59,670 bases of DNA from an uncultured Bacilli bacterium (GTDB lineage: Bacteria; Bacillota_I; Bacilli_A; RF39; UBA660). The notes beneath the pieces were generated by a model. It made no database searches. It was not told the DNA's origin and worked only from the letters and a program-made list of their open reading frames with translations. This document shows, piece after piece, positions 50,322 to 59,105 of the stretch. Both the position numbers and the translations under genes were made by a program. The first letter of the stretch is position 1; each line of letters starts with the position of its first letter. The stretch covers positions 1-59,670 of the forward strand of contig CANQXB010000002.1 of NCBI GenBank assembly GCA_947627805.1, in the 5' to 3' direction.

Positions 50322-51127
50322 AAGATTATCTTAATAGAAAAGAATATCCTAATGGTGATATTACTGTTAAATTAGTAAAAATGGGAATGGATATTGACGA
50401 TACAAGAAATCATAGAGTTAGAGGAATTATTCAAACAGAAGATAATAAAAATTTATTTATAGAAATTTTACTAGGAAGAAGAATTCCAAAAAAATATACT
50501 TCTATGACATCTAAAGAATACTTGGAAAAATATCCAAATGAAGAATACATTTGTATAAATGGATGTTTTCGAGTAGATATTCCAGAAGATTATTATAAAA
50601 GTTATACTTCTGAATTTTCTAAATATAAACGTTATAGTTTTAATGAATATAAGCACAACAAGGAAAATATAATTAAAGTTTTACAAATTTTTAATAAGAA
50701 CATTAAAGATGTTGAACTTGTAGATCATAATTATATGGATGAATATTGTAATGAAAATGGTTTTTATGAATTATATGACGAAAGGTTAGAACATACCTTA
50801 AAACCTATTAAAATTATCAATATTTATCATAATGAAATTATTATTGAATTGGAATATCGTTGCATAAACTATGACAAAACTAAAACCTATACTGAAAATA
50901 TACAAAGAACCTATGACTTAGATTTAGATAAATTAAATAAGAAATTCGGTTCAAAAGAAATGAAACTATTATTAAGTGATTATGAAAGGAAATTAGAAAA
51001 AAAGAACAACTTATTCAAAAATGAGAAAAAAGAAATGCAAAAAGAATTAGAAGATAAAAATACTGTGCAAATATCAAATCAACAAGTAGAAGAAGATAAA
51101 GAAGATTTAGATATTAATTTTGTCTAG
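50318..51127 (+). CDS. Unknown ICE protein
   Basis: A 269-aa protein; GGAGGAGG precedes the ATG. N-terminal beta-rich part (GDITVKLVKMGMDIDDTRNH) and a charged coiled C-terminus. The stop lies just inside the next frame. No known domain. Confidence 0.62.
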   Translation: MKDYLNRKEYPNGDITVKLVKMGMDIDDTRNHRVRGIIQTEDNKNLFIEILLGRRIPKKYTSMTSKEYLEKYPNEEYICINGCFRVDIPEDYYKSYTSEFSKYKRYSFNEYKHNKENIIKVLQIFNKNIKDVELVDHNYMDEYCNENGFYELYDERLEHTLKPIKIINIYHNEIIIELEYRCINYDKTKTYTENIQRTYDLDLDKLNKKFGSKEMKLLLSDYERKLEKKNNLFKNEKKEMQKELEDKNTVQISNQQVEEDKEDLDINFV

Positions 51128-51152
51128 TTTTTATTTAGAAGGGGGGAAAAAT

Positions 51153-53168
51153 ATTCTGGAAATACAAGATTTTGGAGAGAAAATTGGAGGAGCTAAAAAG
51201 GATCTATGGAAAGAACGAGGACTATCTATTGCTGATTTAGTTGGAATGAATGATGCTGAAAAAATAAAACTAATAAAAAAAGATAATGTTTGGAAAAGGC
51301 CAAATTATCAAGAAATGGTTGATAATGGCATGCCTGTTAGAGTAGCTTATTTTATAAAATTGATAAGAGATGCAATTCCAACCAAACCTATTATTACCTA
51401 TCGTGATAGAACTCCAGAATTAATTATGAATAAACAAGAAGGATACGTGGAGTTTGTCGGAAAAATAAGAGATTATGCCATGAATTTATCTAAAGAAGAT
51501 GAAATATTTAATTTTTATAATGATTTTTTAAGTAAGTATGTTACATTTAATAATCCATATTCAGTTTTAAATTCTTCTGAAGCATATGATTATATCAACC
51601 AAAAAATGTTAAATTTACTTAATATTAAAAATTTTTTGAGAATTGATAATGAGATTATAAAAAATCAATTTTGTTTTACTGATGAAGAAAAAATATTATC
51701 AAAATTCGAAATTTTTTATTATTCAAAAGACAACACTAAATTTACAAAGTATAATGATAGAAATACAATAGAGCATAAAGAAAGATTTGTAAAATATTAT
51801 ATTTATCCCAAAGAACAATTTAGTAATCCAGATAATTGGAAAGAAAACACATTTTTTATTTGGAAAAATGGAGAAATAATAAAAAATAATTTAAATAGTA
51901 TAGATGATGCTAAAAAGTATATATTAGATAATTATGAAGTTAGTCCAAAAGTAAATACTAGAAATAGAAAAAAGAAATTTATTCCAAAACAACTAAAAAA
52001 TATTTCTCGTGATGGCGAAGATGTAAGAAATGGAAAAGATATAACTGGAGAAGATATGTTGAAAAGTTTTATTTTTAAAGGTGGAGAGTTTGGTAATTGG
52101 TTGAATGATAATGATAGACACCAATCATTAAATTATGGATTTGAAGCACTAATGGATTTAAGCAAGGCATTAGCTATTTCTCCAGAAGATATATCATTAG
52201 GAAATAGATTGTCTATAGCTTTTGGTTCTCGTGGTAGTGGTTCTGCTTTAGCTCATTATGAACCTGATAGAGAAGTAATAAATATAACAAAAATGAGAGG
52301 TGCAGGCAGTTTAGCTCATGAATGGGGACATGCTTTAGATGATATTGTAGGAAAAAAATTAGGTCTTAATGGTTTTTTAACAGAAAGATATAACTCTACA
52401 GATCCAATTTTAAAAGAAATGAAAGATATTATTGAAACAATGCAATATAAAACAGTTTGTAATAAAGAAACAACTAAGTTGCAAAGAGAGGAATATGAGA
52501 AGGAAATAAATAAAGCAAAAAAATATATTGATTCATTTTTTCCGGAAAAATATCTTACTGAAAATCAAAAAAGCCAAAAAGAAAGTTTAGTACAAAAACT
52601 AATAGATAATTCAGAAACATCATCTAATAATTTAATTGATTATATTTCAAAAGGGATAGGTAATAAAGAGATTGATGAATTATCAAAATTACGATCAGAA
52701 ACGGTAGGAAAAGTTATTCCTAAAATTGAAAGAATTAATTTAGCATATTTACAAAATAATATAAATATAAAGGAAAAAAATATAGGAAGTTCTCAAAAAA
52801 TAAAAACGGATTTTTATAAAAATTCAATTAAATTTGATGATTATTTTTCAAAGACCGATAATGGATATTGGCAAAGCAAAGCAGAAATGTTTGCAAGAGC
52901 ATTTGCTTGTTATGTATATGATAAGTTAGGATATAAAAGTGATTATTTATGTGGACATGCAAATAAAGTAATTAATTCAGTAATAAATGATAAAGGTGAA
53001 ACAGAAGTTATTAAAGCATTTCCAATAGGGGAAGAAAGAAAAGCAATAAATGAAAAAATAGATACTTTTATAAAAGTTTTAAAAGAAAAAGAAATATTAC
53101 ATGATTATAATGAAAACGTTAATATATATGATGAAAAAAAAGAATCAGAAAATGAAATAATCTTATAA
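51153..53168 (+). CDS. LPD1-like polyvalent protein with HEWGH metallopeptidase motif
   Basis: About 672 residues. The core has FKGGEFGNWLNDNDRHQSLN, SLGNRLSIAFGSRGSGSALA, then ITKMRGAGSLAHEWGHALDD, with HEWGH beginning near residue 389. This is the large polyvalent protein-associated domain 1 (LPD1), a zincin-like domain of phage, plasmid and ICE proteins injected with DNA. The best start by spacing is ATT 51153 or CTG 51156 after AGAAGGGGGG; the upstream TTG 51120 precedes that site. It may act on host proteins in the new cell (family-based inference). Confidence 0.78.
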   Translation: MLEIQDFGEKIGGAKKDLWKERGLSIADLVGMNDAEKIKLIKKDNVWKRPNYQEMVDNGMPVRVAYFIKLIRDAIPTKPIITYRDRTPELIMNKQEGYVEFVGKIRDYAMNLSKEDEIFNFYNDFLSKYVTFNNPYSVLNSSEAYDYINQKMLNLLNIKNFLRIDNEIIKNQFCFTDEEKILSKFEIFYYSKDNTKFTKYNDRNTIEHKERFVKYYIYPKEQFSNPDNWKENTFFIWKNGEIIKNNLNSIDDAKKYILDNYEVSPKVNTRNRKKKFIPKQLKNISRDGEDVRNGKDITGEDMLKSFIFKGGEFGNWLNDNDRHQSLNYGFEALMDLSKALAISPEDISLGNRLSIAFGSRGSGSALAHYEPDREVINITKMRGAGSLAHEWGHALDDIVGKKLGLNGFLTERYNSTDPILKEMKDIIETMQYKTVCNKETTKLQREEYEKEINKAKKYIDSFFPEKYLTENQKSQKESLVQKLIDNSETSSNNLIDYISKGIGNKEIDELSKLRSETVGKVIPKIERINLAYLQNNINIKEKNIGSSQKIKTDFYKNSIKFDDYFSKTDNGYWQSKAEMFARAFACYVYDKLGYKSDYLCGHANKVINSVINDKGETEVIKAFPIGEERKAINEKIDTFIKVLKEKEILHDYNENVNIYDEKKESENEIIL

Positions 53169-53200
53169 TTTTATGAAAAGGAAAAAGGAGGTATGGAATT

Positions 53201-53800
53201 ATGAGTTATTATCATATAAAAAATATAAAAATGAATAAAAAAAATAATATTATTTCTGCTGATTTAGCTGATTCTTGCTTGACACCACTAACATACAATC
53301 ATATTAATAATTTATATGAAGGTGAATCTTTTGAAGGAAAATATGAAAAATTAATATCAGACATAATTATTGGAAATTTTCATCCAGCAAAAGGTACTAA
53401 ATTATCAATGCTAACTCTTAATCCACTTTTTAGTAATTATTATGATGATATGCTAGATTTGGGAATAGCAAAAACTTATCAAAAATATAAAAGTGTTATT
53501 CATGGTATTTTAACAGGCAATTTAAAAGAATGTATTAAATTGGAATCAGAAAGAGAAATTAATCCAGAAAAATATTATGTATTACATGAGGTAAATCCAG
53601 AAAAAAGAGAAGAAAATATAAAAAATTATTATGAAAATCAAAAAGGTGAATTATATTGTTTAAAAAATGATGATTTAAAAGTATGCAGTACAAATGAAAA
53701 AAATTATGGATATCCAATGTACACACCTCTTGATCTTGATAAGTTTATAGAATATAACGAATTTTTAAAAGAAAATTATAAAGAATTTGTGGAGTTATAA
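53201..53800 (+). CDS. Unknown ICE protein upstream of coupling protein
   Basis: A 199-aa protein; AAAGGAGG before the ATG. The N-terminus is YHIKNIKMNKKNNIISADLA, and the middle block GTKLSMLTLNPLFSNYYDDM. The stop overlaps the coupling-protein start by one base. Family not recognised. Confidence 0.6.
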   Translation: MSYYHIKNIKMNKKNNIISADLADSCLTPLTYNHINNLYEGESFEGKYEKLISDIIIGNFHPAKGTKLSMLTLNPLFSNYYDDMLDLGIAKTYQKYKSVIHGILTGNLKECIKLESEREINPEKYYVLHEVNPEKREENIKNYYENQKGELYCLKNDDLKVCSTNEKNYGYPMYTPLDLDKFIEYNEFLKENYKEFVEL

Positions 53801-56106
53801 TGGATAGTATTAAATTTGAACCAATGTCGTATCCAATGTTTATTTTGTTATTAATAGTGATTGGAATGATGATTTTTATTGCTATAATTGAACCGCGTAT
53901 TTCTAAAAGAAAGCTGTCTAACAAAAATGAACATGGTAGTAGTAAATTTGCAGATTTAAAAGAAATAAAAAGTAATTTTGATAAAGAAAAAATAAATAAT
54001 ATTAATAAAGTTGGATTCCCAGTGTGGTATGAAAAAATTGGAGATAAATTTGAAAATGTATATTTTGATAATAAATCTCCACATTTTTTATTAGTTGGTT
54101 CTACTGGTTCAGGTAAATCGGCAACAGTTTCTTTAAATATGAGTATTCATTTTGCAACAGCAAAAGAAAAACATTCAGTGGTTTTAACAGATCCTAAAGC
54201 AGAACTATTTAATGCCACAGGTAAAATATTTAAAGATAATGGTTATGATGTTGTTACAATAGATTTTAGAAATCCCACTCAATCAAATAAAATTAATATT
54301 ATGCAACCAATCATAGATGAATGGAAAGAACATTGTCTATATAATAAAAAGATGATGTTCTTTTTAATTCATTTTTTAAAAGTAAATAAGATTTCAATAA
54401 GTAAATTGTTTTCTTCTAAAAAGTATTTAGATGAAGTTAAAAGTAAATATAATTTAGAAAATTATATAATAGAAATAATTAAGAATAATCAAACGAAAAT
54501 AACTAAAGATATAAAAAGCAAAAAATTATATGATATTGATTTTATTAATAAATATAGTGGGGAAAAATTAAAACAATTTTTAGAGAGTAAATCAAATGAT
54601 AAAATATTGGAGGAAATTAAAACTAACCAAAATTTAAGTTCAAAACATCAAGCAGAAACAAATAGATTAGTAATATCTTTAGCTAATTTAATTTTTACTG
54701 AAAAAAATTCAAAGGATCCGTTTTGGATTAATAGTTCAAAACAATTATTTATTGGAATAGTTGGAATCTTTTTAGAAGATTATAAAGTTGGATTAATAGA
54801 TGAAAGTAAGATAAATATTTCAAGTGTAAAAAAATTTCAAACATCTTCATTAATTAAAGAAAATCAAGCATTTTTACAAAAGAATTTATCACAAAGAGAG
54901 TATGGTAGTTTATCAAAAGACTATCTAACTTCAATTTTATCATCCGCAGAAAACACATATAAATCTATAACGGCTGTCTTTGGTGAAAAGATGTCCATTT
55001 TTGATGATTTAAATGTAGAAAATATTACAAGTATTAGTGAATTTAATTTTACAAATATAGGTAAAAGACCAACAGCTTTATATATTATTGTTCCAGATGA
55101 AGATAGAGCATACTTTCAATTAGTTACAATTATAGTTGGAATGTTAATTAAAGACTTAACTAAATTTGCTAATTTAGAAGAAAATAAAGGTATATTACCT
55201 ATAAAAGTTGATTGGATATTAGATGAATTTGCTAACTGTCCTCCTTTAGATGCAATAGAAACAGTAGTATCAGTAGCGAGAAGTAGAGGGATGAGATTTT
55301 ATTTCTTTATTCAATCTTTTAGTCAGTTAGATCAAGTATATGGTAAAGAAATAGCTAACATTATTGAAGATAACTGTGCATTAGTGTATTTAAAAACAAA
55401 TACAGTTGAAACTGCGGAAGTAATAGCTAAGAAGTTAGGAAAAGCTACGATTGAAACTAATTCAATAAGTATGAGTACAGATCCATTTAAAGTTGGAGCT
55501 AATCAAACTAAATCATTAATGGGTAAAGAATTGCTAACTGCAAATGAAATAATTGCATTAAAATATAAAACTATTATTTTTCCTACTTTTGGAAATCCAA
55601 TATTTAGAGATACTTATTTATATAGCGATATTTACCCACAATATAAAAATTATCCAATTTTACATAGAAATACAAAAATATTAAAAAGATTAACTGAAAA
55701 CTATTATACAGTTGAAAAATTAAGAGAGTTAAGAAGTAATGATGAAACTGGAAGTTCTGAAATGATTACAAATGATTTAAAAAAGAACTTTCAAAGAAAT
55801 GTAAATAGACAATTAAGAAAAAGTACAAATAATCATAGTCAAGAAGAAGATATTAATTTTAAAAATTTTTTATCTTATATTCAAAACTTACGAATTTTTT
55901 TAAGAGATAAAATAAGTAATGAAATTAATACGGAAGATGATGTAATTATCTTTGAATTAAATAAAGTGTTAAATAAATTTGAATTAGCTAATATAAAGAG
56001 AATGAAAAACGACTCAGTTGTATTAGAAGTAGCAAGTAATAAAGAATTAAAGAAAACTTTATTAATAATGTGGCAAAATGAAATGGAGATGAGTAGAAAT
56101 ATATGA
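53800..56106 (+). CDS. virD4: VirD4/TraG-type coupling protein
   Basis: A 768-aa hexameric ATPase that links the relaxosome to the transfer channel. One N-terminal membrane helix (residues 8-28) precedes VGSTGSGKS with Walker A residues 100-107, then LTDPKAELF. The Walker B is DWILDEFANCPPL (Asp475, Glu476), then SVARSRGMRFYFFIQSFSQL. The ICE places it far from VirB4 (22 kb away), which is common in this group. The stop overlaps the sortase start as ATGA. Confidence 0.93.
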   Translation: MDSIKFEPMSYPMFILLLIVIGMMIFIAIIEPRISKRKLSNKNEHGSSKFADLKEIKSNFDKEKINNINKVGFPVWYEKIGDKFENVYFDNKSPHFLLVGSTGSGKSATVSLNMSIHFATAKEKHSVVLTDPKAELFNATGKIFKDNGYDVVTIDFRNPTQSNKINIMQPIIDEWKEHCLYNKKMMFFLIHFLKVNKISISKLFSSKKYLDEVKSKYNLENYIIEIIKNNQTKITKDIKSKKLYDIDFINKYSGEKLKQFLESKSNDKILEEIKTNQNLSSKHQAETNRLVISLANLIFTEKNSKDPFWINSSKQLFIGIVGIFLEDYKVGLIDESKINISSVKKFQTSSLIKENQAFLQKNLSQREYGSLSKDYLTSILSSAENTYKSITAVFGEKMSIFDDLNVENITSISEFNFTNIGKRPTALYIIVPDEDRAYFQLVTIIVGMLIKDLTKFANLEENKGILPIKVDWILDEFANCPPLDAIETVVSVARSRGMRFYFFIQSFSQLDQVYGKEIANIIEDNCALVYLKTNTVETAEVIAKKLGKATIETNSISMSTDPFKVGANQTKSLMGKELLTANEIIALKYKTIIFPTFGNPIFRDTYLYSDIYPQYKNYPILHRNTKILKRLTENYYTVEKLRELRSNDETGSSEMITNDLKKNFQRNVNRQLRKSTNNHSQEEDINFKNFLSYIQNLRIFLRDKISNEINTEDDVIIFELNKVLNKFELANIKRMKNDSVVLEVASNKELKKTLLIMWQNEMEMSRNI

Positions 56107-56699
56107 AAAGGGTATGTAAAATAATAGCTATATTATCCTTTTTAATGATAGTAATTTATTTTAGCTATATGTTTATAACAAAAGAACAAATGAAAAAAGA
56201 AGTAAATGAATATATAGAGGAAACAAGTTATGTTCAAAATGAAGAAACAGAAAATAGTGAAAAAGAAAATAATAATACAAATAAAAAAGAAATTAATTAT
56301 ACCTCTATATTAGAAATACCTAGTATAAATTTAAAAGAGGGACTTGTTGATAATACTAAAAACTTTAATTCTATTAAATACGCAATAAGTATTGATAATA
56401 GTAGTAAATATCCAGATGTTAATGGGAATTTTATTTTGTATGCTCATTCTGGAAATAGTAAAGTAGCATTTTTTAGAAATTTAGTTAAAGTGAATCTAAA
56501 TGATAAAGTTTACGTTTATTATAATGGAGTTAAATACGAATATGAAATATTTGATAAATATGATATAGAAAAAACAGGAAAGGCAAGTGTATTAGTAACA
56601 GATAAAGAAAGATATATCACCTTAATTACTTGCAATCAAAGTCATAAAGGTTATCAAGTTGTTTTAGTCGGAAAACAAACTAATCAAATTAATTATTAA
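56103..56699 (+). CDS. ICE sortase
   Basis: A 198-aa membrane sortase distinct from the class B enzyme at 2627. Signal-anchor residues 7-27 are followed by an Asn/Glu linker and the barrel: ILEIPSINLKEGL, the His in YAHSGN, and the Cys in LITCNQSHKGYQVVLVG. The position where most sortases have the catalytic Arg (before VVL) is Gln. It is coupled to the VirD4 gene by ATGA. Its natural substrate is probably the ICE adhesin at 22913, tying surface display to conjugation. Confidence 0.87.
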   Translation: MKRVCKIIAILSFLMIVIYFSYMFITKEQMKKEVNEYIEETSYVQNEETENSEKENNNTNKKEINYTSILEIPSINLKEGLVDNTKNFNSIKYAISIDNSSKYPDVNGNFILYAHSGNSKVAFFRNLVKVNLNDKVYVYYNGVKYEYEIFDKYDIEKTGKASVLVTDKERYITLITCNQSHKGYQVVLVGKQTNQINY

Positions 56700-56725
56700 T
56701 TTTTAATATAAAAGGGGGAATTTGT

Positions 56726-56908
56726 GTGAACGAAAATAAAAAGAAAAGAAAATGGACTTGGGAACTAACCGAAGTTATTAATCCTATGTTATCTGAAGGA
56801 GAAATAAGTGATTTAGTTAATCGTAAACTAGCATATATCATTTTAGAATTAGAGCATAATCCAATAAATTATATTAAAGTTGATAAAGTTACGGATAGTA
56901 CGCTGTAA
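56726..56908 (+). CDS. 60-aa small protein
   Basis: GTG start 7 bp after AAAAGGGGG. Basic N-terminus with WTWELTEVINPML, then a helix (ISDLVNRKLAYIILELEH). It lies two genes before the recombinase and could be a recombination directionality factor, but nothing specific supports that. Confidence 0.6.
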   Translation: MNENKKKRKWTWELTEVINPMLSEGEISDLVNRKLAYIILELEHNPINYIKVDKVTDSTL

Positions 56909-56929
56909 TTTAAAAAAGGACATGATATA

Positions 56930-57019
56930 ATGAATGTAGTTATTATAAGACATTTATATATCATTATAAATGCTTTTCTAAAAAGAAATTATAAGTATTT
57001 TTGGAGGAGAGAAAAATAA
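56930..57019 (+). CDS. 29-aa small protein
   Basis: AAAAGGA precedes ATG 56930; the stop overlaps the recombinase start (TAAATG). Sequence MNVVIIRHLYIIINAFLKRN and a basic tail. It may couple translation to the recombinase. Confidence 0.45.
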   Translation: MNVVIIRHLYIIINAFLKRNYKYFWRREK

Positions 57020-59005
57020 ATGATATTAAATGTAATTAAGGAAGGTGAATATACAAATTATAATAATATTTTAAAAAATGCTAATACGGTACCAGAAGAA
57101 ACAACCGCCGATAAAGTACAATTAAAAAGAATTAAAGAATTAATTGATGAAAAAAATTTAATGTATGTATCGTCCAATGTAAAAAAACTTCTTGGAATAA
57201 CTAAAGTAGATGATCCAGATTGTTTTAAAAAGAAACAAAATGGAACAAGGAGAATTGTTCAAGATGGAGAAAAATTTAGAGTAATTCTATATATAAGATT
57301 ATCCCAAGAAGATGGTGATTTGGAAAATGGAGATGTATCTGGTAGTATAAAAAATCAATTACTTTATTTACTTGATGAGTGTTCAAAAAGAGATTGGACA
57401 GTAGTAGGAATATTTTGTGAAGAAGATATTAGTGGAGTAGATGATAATAGACCAGAGTGGTTAAAATCAATACGATTTGCCGAAGTAGGAAACACAGAAA
57501 TAGTTTTATGCAAAAGTCAATCAAGATTTACTCGTTCAATGGAAATGGTTGAAAAATACTTGCATAAATGCTTTCCAGAATGGAATGTTAGATTTCTAGG
57601 ATTAGTTGATAATTCAGATACTAGTGTAGAAGAAAATAAAAAATCAAGACAAATAAATGGGCTAGTAAATGAATGGGCTGTAGAGGAAACATCTAAAAGT
57701 ACAAGAGCTACACTTAATTCAATGAAAAAGAATGGTGAATTTGTTGGTAGTTTTGCACCTTATGGATATATTATAGATCCTAAAGATAAACATCATCTTA
57801 TTCCAGATTATTATGCAAGAGAGGCAGTAAGGATTATGGCTGGAATGTTAAAACACGGAAAAAGCATGACTGCAATAATTGAAGTCTTAATGAGAAAAAA
57901 ATTTTTAACACCAGCAGATTATAAAACATCGAGAGGAATAAAAGTAAAAAGAGGAAATCCTATAAAGAGTATTAGATATAAAGTTGAAAAAGGAGAAACT
58001 TTAAAATCAATAGCATATAAATTTTATGTTACGGTAGATGAAATAAAAAAAGAAAGTAATCTACAAACTAAAAAGGTTTCCGAAGGTGATATTCTAATAA
58101 TTCCACACAAAAGAAAATGGACATCTCAAATGATAAGAAATATTGTTACTGATGAAACACAAATAGGATCACTTGTACAAGGTAAAGCCGAAAGAACAAG
58201 TTTTAAAAACAAAAAATTGATTTTTAAACCAAAAGAAGAATGGATAGTTGTTCCGCATTGTCATGAGGCAAATTTAGATTTAGAAACATTCCAAATTGTA
58301 AGTGCAATGTTTAAACCTAATAGAAGAAACAGAAGTCAAAAGAATGGGGAATTACCTTTGTTTTCAAAAAAAGTTTATTGCCCTTATTGTGGAAGGCCTT
58401 TTTATAAAAATAATTCAAGAGTAAAATCAGGAAATAAAGAATATTTAAGATGTAAAGGAAATGCAGGAGTTGATGGACATGTATGTGATAATACAGAATC
58501 CATTGATATAGAAGATTTAAAAAGTTATGTTTTAGATTGTATTAAAGCTAAAATAAAAGAATATTTTGATTTAAACAAATTAAATAAAGAATATTATAAA
58601 CAAAATATCTATTCAAATATTGATAACGATATAAAGAATCTTGAAAAGGAAAAAAGCAAAATAGAATCAGATATACAAAATAAAAAGAATATACTTGTTC
58701 AGGTTTATGCTGACAAGGTAAATGGTACTTTAGATATAGCAGAATTTAATATTATAAAAGAAAGCAATACTTCACAAATTAATCAACTTGAAGATAAATT
58801 ATTGGGAATAAATAATGATATAAATAATTTGTTAATTGATAAAGAAAAACAAGTTGATAAAGAAAAAATTTTTGAACAATATAAAGATATTAAAGAATTA
58901 AATAGAGTAATATTAGATACGTTTATTTCAAGAATTGAAATAAGTAAAGTTAATAAAGACACATTAACGAGACCAATTAAAATAGAATGGAATTTCTATA
59001 ATTAA
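57020..59005 (+). CDS. Large serine recombinase with an embedded LysM motif
   Basis: A 661-aa integrase/excisionase. An unusual 86-residue N-terminal extension is followed by the resolvase domain from RVILYIRLSQED (likely nucleophile Ser95), SGSIKNQ and QSRFTRS. The recombinase (PF07508-like) domain follows, then a zinc ribbon (CPYCGRPF ... CKGN ... CDN, residues about 454-490) and a C-terminal coiled coil. Between two halves of the recombinase domain, residues 320-362 read YKVEKGETLKSIAYKFYVTV...GDILIIP, a full LysM motif. GGAGGAG precedes the ATG. It should insert and excise the ICE. Confidence 0.93.
   Translation: MILNVIKEGEYTNYNNILKNANTVPEETTADKVQLKRIKELIDEKNLMYVSSNVKKLLGITKVDDPDCFKKKQNGTRRIVQDGEKFRVILYIRLSQEDGDLENGDVSGSIKNQLLYLLDECSKRDWTVVGIFCEEDISGVDDNRPEWLKSIRFAEVGNTEIVLCKSQSRFTRSMEMVEKYLHKCFPEWNVRFLGLVDNSDTSVEENKKSRQINGLVNEWAVEETSKSTRATLNSMKKNGEFVGSFAPYGYIIDPKDKHHLIPDYYAREAVRIMAGMLKHGKSMTAIIEVLMRKKFLTPADYKTSRGIKVKRGNPIKSIRYKVEKGETLKSIAYKFYVTVDEIKKESNLQTKKVSEGDILIIPHKRKWTSQMIRNIVTDETQIGSLVQGKAERTSFKNKKLIFKPKEEWIVVPHCHEANLDLETFQIVSAMFKPNRRNRSQKNGELPLFSKKVYCPYCGRPFYKNNSRVKSGNKEYLRCKGNAGVDGHVCDNTESIDIEDLKSYVLDCIKAKIKEYFDLNKLNKEYYKQNIYSNIDNDIKNLEKEKSKIESDIQNKKNILVQVYADKVNGTLDIAEFNIIKESNTSQINQLEDKLLGINNDINNLLIDKEKQVDKEKIFEQYKDIKELNRVILDTFISRIEISKVNKDTLTRPIKIEWNFYN
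57977..58105 (+). other. LysM motif inside the recombinase
   Basis: Residues 320-362 match LysM: YKVEKGETLKSIAYKF, then VTVDEIKKESNL, then SEGDILIIP. The recombinase domain resumes at once with WTSQMIRNIVTDETQIG. LysM normally binds N-acetylglucosamine-containing glycans outside the cell, so its presence in a DNA recombinase is unexpected. Confidence 0.88.
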
Positions 59006-59105
59006 TAATTTCTTTAACTTTCTATTATTTATTAGAAGAGTATGGATTTTGGGCATAAGAAACATACTGGGGGGGGTATAATTAACACATAGAAAGGAAA
59101 GGTTT
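59006..59105. other. Right ICE end and promoter region
   Basis: A 100-bp non-coding stretch between the recombinase and the next surface gene. It should contain the right attachment site of the ICE. No long direct repeat with the left end (20918-21070) could be found by eye. Confidence 0.4.
59069..59082 (+). promoter_or_regulatory. G8 tract directly before TATAAT
   Basis: Eight G residues (59069-59076) are followed immediately by TATAAT (59077-59082), 24 bp before the GTG start. A TTGGGC at 59049 could be a -35 box, but the spacer would be 22 bp. Slippage in the G run would change that spacing. Confidence 0.55.

Noticed and set aside
20918..59105. Short shared words (such as TATTAGAA) as attachment repeats
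   Set aside because: They are AT-rich, appear by chance many times in the window and are not at matching positions. No core could be fixed.
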